From CAZPUI01 sp964415525 (GTDB lineage: Bacteria > Acidobacteriota > Holophagae > Holophagales > Holophagaceae): a DNA stretch of 19,213 nt. The stretch spans positions 1-19,213 of the forward strand of contig CAYQAS010000082.1 of the NCBI GenBank assembly GCA_964415525.1. The letters run 5' to 3'. Position numbers and translations under genes: made by a program. Below the pieces are notes generated by a model. That model was not told the origin of the DNA and did no database searches. It saw only the letters and a program-made list of their open reading frames with translations. The stretch's first letter is position 1, and each line of letters begins with the position of its first letter. Below, one piece after another: positions 13,901 to 19,213 of this stretch.

Positions 13901-14596
13901 ATGTCCAACTTCAGCCAGCCCTTGCCCCAGCCTCCCGGCGCCCGTGCATCGTTCCACCTTGGGCTCTGGAGCCTGCTCAGCAACCTCCTGCTCCTCCTTC
14001 CCGTCTCCATCGGGTTGGGCATCGCCGCCATTGTCACGAACCGTCGCGCGGCGCACCGGGCGGAGGCCGCTCCGGGGACCTATCAGAAGCCCGCCTCCAC
14101 GGGCCTGATCCTGGGGATCGTCGGCCTCTGCATCGCACCCGTGATGCTGGTCTTCCTCGGCATCATCTCCGCCATCGCCATTCCCGCCCTGCTGGGCCAG
14201 CGAGGCCGTGCCCGGGACAAGGCGGTGGTCCAGAACTTGCTCGGCACCCTTCCGGACCTGATGAAGGTCCATGACAAGGGATCGGAGCGGAATGCCCCGC
14301 CTGACCAGGTTCACCAGGAATTGGATGCCACGCTCCAGACCCTGGCGAACGGCAGCAGGAACCCCTGGAATCAGGCCCAGCCAGCCTTTGAGCATCGCAT
14401 CCAGGTATGCGAAGGCCTCACGCCGGAAGGTGTCCGGGAGGCGGCGGAGGCGAGGGCCACGGACCGTGGCACGGCGGTCTTCGTCATCCAGTTCCGCACC
14501 ACGGTTCAGGCACCGGGCTACCTGGCGGGGGCCGTGCGCACCCAGATGCCGATCAATGGGCGGACCCTCGTCAGCAAGGTGGTCGAGCTGGATTAG
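13901..14596 (+). CDS. DUF4190-like membrane protein fused to a pilin-like segment, 231 aa
   Basis: The N-terminus is proline-rich, followed by two hydrophobic stretches (about 25-46 and 67-97) joined by an Arg/Ala-rich loop, in the pattern of DUF4190 proteins (SLLSNLLLLLPVSIGLGIAA, then STGLILGIVGLCIAP). The second runs directly into FLGIISAIAIPALLGQRGRA (85-104), closely resembling the N-terminal helix of type IV pilins and pseudopilins, but internal and without a prepilin peptidase site. The rest (about 105-231) is soluble, with a pilin-like helix and C-terminal strands. Function is unknown. The ATG at 13901 has GGTGA six bases upstream, and TACAAT (13868-13873) may be a -10. It stands alone, followed by a large hairpin. 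The pilin resemblance is by eye. Confidence 0.75.
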   Translation: MSNFSQPLPQPPGARASFHLGLWSLLSNLLLLLPVSIGLGIAAIVTNRRAAHRAEAAPGTYQKPASTGLILGIVGLCIAPVMLVFLGIISAIAIPALLGQRGRARDKAVVQNLLGTLPDLMKVHDKGSERNAPPDQVHQELDATLQTLANGSRNPWNQAQPAFEHRIQVCEGLTPEGVREAAEARATDRGTAVFVIQFRTTVQAPGYLAGAVRTQMPINGRTLVSKVVELD

Positions 14597-14640
14597 CAAA
14601 GGGGGCCAATCGGCCTAATGCAGTTCAGTTAAGCCCAGTA

Positions 14641-14684
14641 CAAAACGCTGAAGCGGGTCGTTCCTCTCCTGCTTCAGCGTTTTG
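14641..14684. terminator. Long inverted repeat, likely bidirectional terminator
   Basis: A perfect 14-bp stem, CAAAACGCTGAAGC (14641-14654) with GCTTCAGCGTTTTG (14671-14684), around a 16-nt loop. Both strands read GTTTTG at the 3' arm. It lies between convergent genes ending at 14596 (+) and 14797 (-). Confidence 0.7.
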
Positions 14685-14777
14685 CCGTTCCGGCCCCCTT
14701 CAACAACCAATCCCCAGAATGGCCCTGGCGAGGCAAGATCCGGTTTGGTTTGAGTGGGTGTCCTTCGCCTTCGTCCC

Positions 14778-14794
14778 GCAATTCGAAGAATTGC
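14778..14794 (-). terminator. Small hairpin just after the 204-aa gene
   Basis: Stem GCAATTC (14778-14784) with GAATTGC (14788-14794) and a 3-nt loop, 2 nt after the minus-strand stop. No T-tract follows, so termination more likely uses the repeat at 14641-14684. Confidence 0.35.
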
Positions 14795-14796
14795 TG

Positions 14797-15411
14797 TTAT
14801 GCAGTCATCGATTTGGCAATCCATTCGCGGCCCTGAAGGCGTGCTAGACGCGCCCAAAGGGCCACTTCCTCGGCATGCAAACGGGCGACCGGCCCCACGA
14901 TCCGCATGGCCCCTTCCATGGGGCCTTCAGAAGCCTCGGGGTGGTACAGCCGGATTACCTGATCCGGGACGGGGTTGAGATCCTCGCCACTGACGATCAG
15001 CCAGATCGGTGTCCCCGGTGCGCCATTCCCGTCATGCAGGGACTCCACATGAACCAGATAGACCTGCTCTGGATGGAGTTGGTGCTTATCCTCAACCCAG
15101 GTTCGAGCCAGATCTGCAAGGGCTTCGCGTCGCTGATTCAATTCCGAAGGAAATGGGCGGCGAAACTCACTCCCCCACGAGGCGAGGATCGATTCCTCAA
15201 GTTCGTGAAGGAGCACATCCCGCAGAGGATGCACCCACGGCAAATCCAGCAGCCTATGGGGAAGGCGCAGCCATTGCCGCCAATCCGGTTCCAGGTCTTC
15301 TGGCTTCGGGGTTTGGAAGACCGTGGCTTCGTCAGGGAATTCGGCTGGCTGAAGCCCCTGAAGGTAGCTCTTCAAAGGGCACGGTCGGCCAGATCGCTTC
15401 GGTTCACTCAT
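14797..15411 (-). CDS. Hypothetical protein, 204 aa
   Basis: No family recognised. The product is soluble, without a signal peptide or membrane helix. It has a Trp/Leu/Pro-rich N-terminal half (DWRQWLRLPHRLLDLPWVHP, about 43-62), a charged helical middle (ELNQRREALADLARTWVEDK) and a beta-type segment (QVYLVHVESLHDGNG, then TPIWLIVSGEDLNPVPDQVI) ending in an Ala/Arg-rich helix. ATG at 15411 has GAGAGGT seven bases upstream; a frame extension to 15441 has no support. It is the last gene on the strand of the metal-efflux run, 60 bp after the DUF302 gene, so it may be co-transcribed, but nothing in its sequence (few Cys or His) shows metal binding. Confidence 0.75.
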   Translation of the reverse strand: MSEPKRSGRPCPLKSYLQGLQPAEFPDEATVFQTPKPEDLEPDWRQWLRLPHRLLDLPWVHPLRDVLLHELEESILASWGSEFRRPFPSELNQRREALADLARTWVEDKHQLHPEQVYLVHVESLHDGNGAPGTPIWLIVSGEDLNPVPDQVIRLYHPEASEGPMEGAMRIVGPVARLHAEEVALWARLARLQGREWIAKSMTA

Positions 15412-15471
15412 GATCGTACCTCTCGGAGGACTTGTTCTCATGAACGTGAATACACGATCCGCATCAAGCGG

Positions 15472-15867
15472 CTACGACTGGCGCACTTCCTGAAGCACGC
15501 TTCGCAGCTTCGCCTCGACAGTTTCCGCATGGCCAGGGTCCACGTTCTGCACCAGGGAGAAGAGGGCTGTTGGAGACACCGCTGAGATCTCACACCCTCC
15601 TGGGATTTCGCGCACCACCACATTGCAGGGAAGCAGCACCGCGATGTCGGGTTCCTGGGCTAGCACCTCGAAGGCCACGGGGGCGAGGCAGGCACCAAGG
15701 ATCACGCGAGAGGGGCTTTCCTTCCCGAGCTTCTGCCTGAAGATCGCCTGCGTGTCCATCTCGACGGGAATGCCAAATCCCTGGTCGGCCAAAGCCTTTC
15801 GAGTCCTGTCCAGAGCTTCTGGGAACGCAACGCCCATCAATTCCTGCTTGATCGCAAAGGGTTTCAT
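15472..15867 (-). CDS. DUF302 domain protein, 131 aa
   Basis: A compact DUF302 protein. The family core is ILGACLAPVAFEVLAQEPDI (56-75) followed by AVLLPCNVVVREIPGGCEIS (76-95); the paired cysteines C60 and C81 sit at the family's usual places. Function is unknown; members often occur beside metal-resistance and redox genes, as here after a P-type ATPase. No signal peptide is seen, so it is likely cytosolic. ATG at 15867 has GGAGG (15873-15877) five bases upstream; the longer frame to 15945 is not supported. An 88-bp gap separates it from the ATPase stop and contains a CAAA-N15-GCCGATAC element resembling a sigma-28 promoter, so it may also be transcribed separately. Confidence 0.88.
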   Translation of the reverse strand: MKPFAIKQELMGVAFPEALDRTRKALADQGFGIPVEMDTQAIFRQKLGKESPSRVILGACLAPVAFEVLAQEPDIAVLLPCNVVVREIPGGCEISAVSPTALFSLVQNVDPGHAETVEAKLRSVLQEVRQS

Positions 15868-15894
15868 GGTGGCCTCCGGCGTTATTCGGTTGAT

Positions 15895-15921
15895 GTATCG
15901 GCCTGCCGCCCGGCGCTTTTG
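15895..15921 (-). promoter_or_regulatory. Sigma-28-like element upstream of the DUF302 gene
   Basis: On the minus strand CAAA (15918-15921), 15 bp, GCCGATAC (15895-15902); the enteric FliA consensus is TAAA-N15-GCCGATAA. Ten of twelve bases match. The start point would lie near 15887, about 20 nt before the ATG. It may be a chance match in GC-rich DNA. Confidence 0.25.
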
Positions 15922-15955
15922 ATTCTCCCTCGCGCACGGTGGCACGCCGTGGTGG

Positions 15956-18139
15956 TCACGTCTTGGAATTCAGCAGCCTTAGGCCGTTGAACACCACCAG
16001 TAGCGACGCCCCCATGTCAGCGGCGATGGCTGCCCACATGGATGCATGGCCGGAGAGGGTGAGAACAACGAAGGCTGCCTTCACGAGAAGTGCAAAGGCG
16101 ATGTTCTGTTTGATCACGAACAGGCAGCGTCGGGAGTGGCGGATGAGCCACGGGATCTTCGAAAGATCATCAGACATCAGGGCCACGTCTGCTGTTTCGA
16201 TGGCGGCATCGCTGCCTGCGGCCCCCATCGCAATGCCCATGGTGGCCCGCGCCATTGCCGGAGCGTCGTTCACGCCATCTCCGACCATGGCGACGCTGCC
16301 GTGCCGAGCGAGCAGATCCGCGATGGCTTCGACCTTGGAAGCAGGGAGCAATTCCGCCCTGCAATCGTCCACGCCGACGGCGCTTGCAATGGCCTGGGCA
16401 GTACTGCGGTTGTCGCCCGTGAGCATGGCGATATGTTCGATGCCAGCCCGTCGGATGTCCTGAATGACTTCGGCAGCCGAAACACGCAGGGCGTCTTGAA
16501 GGATGATGAGCCCCATGACTTCAGTCTCGTTCCCCACGTAGACCAGTGTTCGACCGGCCCTGGCGTAGGCAGCAGTCGCATCTGCCACCCTTTCGATCTC
16601 CATTCCCTTTTCGGAAACCATCCGGTGGGAACCCAACCAGCAGTTCCTTTCCTGCACTCGCCCAGAGGCTCCCTTCCCAGGGATGATCTCGAAACCCTCC
16701 ACCCTGGGTGCTCGCGCACCGCCCTTGAACGCATGGGACGAAATGGCGATGGCGAGCGGATGGTCGCTCTGCGATTCGAGAGCACCCGCGAACTGGAGCA
16801 CTTCGTGTTCGGAATACCCATCCAATGCCACCACCTGGGTGACCTCAGGCTTTCCCTCTGTCAGGGTTCCGGTCTTGTCGAAAGCAATGGCATTCAGGCG
16901 AGCAGGTGCCTCCAGGTAGGCACCTCCCTTGATCAATACACCGTGCCGCGCAGCCGCCGCCAAACCGGAGACGATGCTGACGGGTGTCGAGATCACCAAG
17001 GCGCAAGGGCACGCAATCACAAGCAGCACCAGGGCGCGATAGAGCCACGGCGACCAGGCACCAAGTCCGAGGAGGGGAGGCATCACGGCCACCAGGAGCG
17101 CCAGGATCATCACGATCGGGGTGTAGACCTTGGCGAAACGGTCCACCCACTGCTCGGCGATGGCGCGTCTGCCTTGCGCCTCTCCCACCATTCGAATGAT
17201 CCGGGCCAGAACCGTGTCCGTGGCGGCGTGGGTCGTGGCGACAATCAATGTCGCGTTCCCATTGATGGCACCAGCGTAGACAGCAGCCCCTGGCCCCTTG
17301 AGGACGGGCATGCTCTCTCCGGTGATGGGGGCTTCGTTGACCTCGCTTTCTCCCTCCACGATGGAGCCATCCAGAGGAATGCGTTCACCTGGGCGGATCT
17401 GAATCCTCGTTCCGACCGTGACTTCACCGGGCTTCGTATCTTTGACTTCCCCACAAGAGCATCCACATGACGCCAGGACGTGAACGGTATCCGGCGTCAG
17501 TTTCAATAGCGCCTGCACGGCACGCCGCGCTCTGCCGAGGCTCCAGTTTTCCAGCGTGAGGGAGACGGAGAAGAGAAAAGCGACCGTCGCGGCCTCAAAC
17601 CATTCCCCAATTGCGATCCCGCCAACAACGGCGATCGTCATCAGAAGGTTCATGTCCGGACGCAGGGTTCTGGCGGAATACCACGCCTTGGGAAGGATGA
17701 ACCAAGCGGCGAAGACCGAAGCTGTGGCATAGAGCGCCTTCACCACCACAGGAAGATGGTGAGCCCCTCCGGTCTCTCTCCAGCCGAGGGCTCCAAGGAT
17801 TCCCGCGCCATCCATGGCATGCGTGGCAAGTGCGATCAGGATGATCACTGCGCTCGCAAGGGTGGCCAAGGTTCGGGCTCGAAGCGCCAAAGGGCGTCCG
17901 TGGCCATCACCTTGGGCGCTTTCAGACCATGGCTCGGCTTTCATTCCGGTTTGGGCGATGGCCTGAAGGATGACCTCCGACGAGGACGGATTCGCACCCG
18001 ATACGAATAACCGCCCATTGAGCAGGTCGAACCGGAGATGGTCCTCACCCCCCACCAAAGGACCAAGGGCGCGTTTGAGAACGGCGACTTCCTCGGCGCA
18101 GTCCATGCCGTGGACTTTGAACATCAGGGTTCGAGTCAT
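15956..18139 (-). CDS. Heavy-metal P-type ATPase (Zn2+/Cd2+/Pb2+ exporter type)
   Basis: A 727-residue P1B-type ATPase that exports divalent soft metals from the cytosol. The N-terminal HMA-like domain has GMDCAEEV (11-18), with one cysteine instead of the usual CxxC. The actuator domain carries TGES (273-276), and just before it is a cluster CGCSC (225-229). The transmembrane metal site is CPC (377-379) in ACPCALVISTP. The phosphorylation motif is DKTGTLTEG (D421), followed by the HP motif (460-461), TGDN (574-577), GDGVND (620-625) and ADMGASLLVV (707-716; D708), the C-terminal aspartate motif of the Zn/Cd group. About eight membrane helices. ATG at 18139 overlaps the upstream stop (ATGA) with GGGGGA nearby. 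CPC plus D708 favours Zn/Cd/Pb rather than Cu. Confidence 0.95.
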   Translation of the reverse strand: MTRTLMFKVHGMDCAEEVAVLKRALGPLVGGEDHLRFDLLNGRLFVSGANPSSSEVILQAIAQTGMKAEPWSESAQGDGHGRPLALRARTLATLASAVIILIALATHAMDGAGILGALGWRETGGAHHLPVVVKALYATASVFAAWFILPKAWYSARTLRPDMNLLMTIAVVGGIAIGEWFEAATVAFLFSVSLTLENWSLGRARRAVQALLKLTPDTVHVLASCGCSCGEVKDTKPGEVTVGTRIQIRPGERIPLDGSIVEGESEVNEAPITGESMPVLKGPGAAVYAGAINGNATLIVATTHAATDTVLARIIRMVGEAQGRRAIAEQWVDRFAKVYTPIVMILALLVAVMPPLLGLGAWSPWLYRALVLLVIACPCALVISTPVSIVSGLAAAARHGVLIKGGAYLEAPARLNAIAFDKTGTLTEGKPEVTQVVALDGYSEHEVLQFAGALESQSDHPLAIAISSHAFKGGARAPRVEGFEIIPGKGASGRVQERNCWLGSHRMVSEKGMEIERVADATAAYARAGRTLVYVGNETEVMGLIILQDALRVSAAEVIQDIRRAGIEHIAMLTGDNRSTAQAIASAVGVDDCRAELLPASKVEAIADLLARHGSVAMVGDGVNDAPAMARATMGIAMGAAGSDAAIETADVALMSDDLSKIPWLIRHSRRCLFVIKQNIAFALLVKAAFVVLTLSGHASMWAAIAADMGASLLVVFNGLRLLNSKT

Positions 18140-18885
18140 GGTGTATCCCCCATGAGAATGTGCAGCGTCGCACCGAGCGTGTCGTTCCAGTCCTGGCGCT
18201 GAAGGGACAGGTGGTATTTGGAGATGCCGAGGCGAGGGTGATCTGCGTCGAAGACCCACAGTTCTTGCCGGTCCAGCGCATACCTGCCGAAAGACAGGCC
18301 AGCAGCGCCCTCGTAAATCTGAACGACCTTCATGCGAGCGGGCGTCCCGTCCCGTTTCAGGAGAAGCCGCACTTCACCCTTCTTGATGCGAAAGTCGTAC
18401 AACATCCCTTCCGGTCGAGGCGGAGTAAGCGGATAGCAGAGGATGTGACCTTCCGGTTCCGGGCTGTCCGCTGTCGTGGGAACTGTCGATGCCGGACCAA
18501 ACTGCTGCGACACCCTTCTGAGAAACCCTGGAGGGTCATAGAAGGTCAGCATGTTGGACGGATTTAAGAAGCGGTGTAACCAACACTTCCCCTCAGGCCA
18601 TCGGACGGTCTCACCCAGCGCACGTTCCTCGGGATTCACAGGGGTGGCCACCCAGGGGAGACCATCTTCCGTGATTCCAATGCGGATGTGGCCGCTCTCG
18701 TCGTACTGGTCCTGGGTCTTGCGCCGATGCCCGGAATGGAACTTGAAGGAGTAGTCCATCCTGATCGGGGTTCGAGAAGCAGGGGCGCATTGGCCCAGGA
18801 ACTGCTCGAATGCATCAACCGCATTCGGGAGTGGTTGACCCGAGGACTGGGTGGGATGGTCTGGTATGGCCTGAGGGGAGTGCAT
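18136..18885 (-). CDS. Hypothetical protein in metal-efflux operon, 249 aa
   Basis: No family recognised. The product lacks a signal peptide and membrane helices. The N-terminal 40 residues are Pro/Gln-rich. The rest appears mainly beta: MDYSFKFHSGHRRKTQDQYD (about 43-62), then IRIGITEDGLPWVATPV, LHRFLNPSNMLTFYDPPGF, MLYDFRIKKGEVRLLLKRDG, and LWVFDADHPRLGISKYHLSL near the C-terminus. This could suggest a LolA-like or other half-barrel, but I cannot support that. Residues 100 and 150 are cysteines; several histidines occur. ATG at 18885 has GGAGAAG six bases upstream, inside the 3' end of the RND gene, which stops 2 bp earlier. The stop overlaps the ATPase ATG. Tight coupling on both sides ties it to metal export, with role unknown. 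Confidence 0.8.
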   Translation of the reverse strand: MHSPQAIPDHPTQSSGQPLPNAVDAFEQFLGQCAPASRTPIRMDYSFKFHSGHRRKTQDQYDESGHIRIGITEDGLPWVATPVNPEERALGETVRWPEGKCWLHRFLNPSNMLTFYDPPGFLRRVSQQFGPASTVPTTADSPEPEGHILCYPLTPPRPEGMLYDFRIKKGEVRLLLKRDGTPARMKVVQIYEGAAGLSFGRYALDRQELWVFDADHPRLGISKYHLSLQRQDWNDTLGATLHILMGDTP

Positions 18886-18887
18886 GC

Positions 18888-19213
18888 CTACTTCTCCGTT
18901 GCTCCCGCGTCGCCGTTAGGTTTGGGGCGTCCCACCCAGGCGTAGAAGCTGGGCAGGGCCAGCAGGGTGAAGAGCGTGCTGGTGATCAACCCGCCGACCA
19001 TGGCAATGGCGAGGGGGCGCTCCAGTTCAGAGCCACCGAGCCCAAAGAGCATCGGCATTAGGCCCAGGATGGCGGCCCCGGCGGTCATCAGCTTGGGGCG
19101 CACACGGCCCAGGCTGGCCTCCCGAAGGGCTTCCTCGAAAGGCATTCCGGTCTCCATGAGTCCCTTGGCCTGGGTGATGAGCACCAGGCTGTTCTGCACC
19201 GCCACGCCGAAGA
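18888..19213 (-). CDS. RND heavy-metal efflux pump (CzcA/CusA-like), C-terminal part
   Basis: The last 108 codons of an inner-membrane RND transporter; the 5' part lies beyond the right edge. The frame continues upstream through FGVAVQNSLVLI, so the GTG at 19205 is internal. Characteristic heavy-metal RND segments are FEEALREASLGRVRPKLMTA, AAILGLMPMLFGLGGSELER and PLAIAMVGGLITSTLFTLLA, followed by LPSFYAWVG, covering the last two to three membrane helices. These pumps form a tripartite envelope complex with an adaptor and outer-membrane channel and use the proton gradient to expel Zn/Co/Cd or Cu/Ag. Substrate cannot be told from this part. It lies directly upstream of the 249-aa gene and the ATPase, forming a metal-resistance operon. 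Confidence 0.93.
   Translation of the reverse strand, partial: FGVAVQNSLVLITQAKGLMETGMPFEEALREASLGRVRPKLMTAGAAILGLMPMLFGLGGSELERPLAIAMVGGLITSTLFTLLALPSFYAWVGRPKPNGDAGATEK

Noticed and set aside
12801..14108. 435-codon plus-strand frame across nrnA
   Set aside because: It covers nrnA and runs out of frame into the start of the next gene. Its product shows no domain, and nrnA motifs are intact on the other strand.

Overview
The window is high-GC bacterial chromosome carrying ordinary core genes plus one heavy-metal efflux segment at the right end. Flagellar genes show a motile bacterium. The overall gene style (DUF2164, a SirB1-type protein, a PDZ/SpoIIE phosphatase, a 98-aa HU with a lysine tail) reminds me of Acidobacteriota, class Holophagae (Geothrix-like). 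That is recall, not a computed placement. I see no transposase, integrase, tRNA, rRNA or CRISPR array.

Layout. 1-553 (-): 5' part of an ABC-F ATPase cut by the window edge. 665-964 (+): DUF2164 protein, convergent with a TPR-like protein (966-1412, -). 1545-4182 (-): fliL, fliN, guaA in transcription order. 4567-4863 (-): HU-family gene, flanked by the two AT-richer gaps of the window (4183-4566 and 4864-5253). 5254-6060 (+): truA, whose stop overlaps that of queE; queE (6057-6725, -) is coupled to an SDR gene (6727-7443, -). 7470-11954 (+): four tightly coupled genes (multi-domain membrane PP2C phosphatase, coiled-coil membrane protein, SirB1/TPR protein, three-helix membrane protein), closed by a strong terminator. 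12017-13799 (-): a DHH phosphoesterase followed by ribA. 13901-14596 (+): a membrane protein joining DUF4190-like helices to a pilin-like segment. 14797-19213 (-): RND efflux pump C-terminus, an unknown 249-aa protein, a Zn/Cd-type P-type ATPase, a DUF302 protein and an unknown 204-aa protein.

How the genes work together. FliL and FliN act at the flagellar motor; fliM is missing from its usual place between them. GuaA, RibA and QueE work in purine and GTP-derived pathways but are not one operon. The 7470-11954 set looks like an envelope-sensing signalling operon without an assigned pathway and is the best candidate here for an undescribed system. The right end is a metal-export operon in which an unknown gene is translationally coupled to the ATPase gene.

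Start codons were chosen by Shine-Dalgarno spacing, so several genes begin downstream of their longest possible reading frame, and several use GTG.
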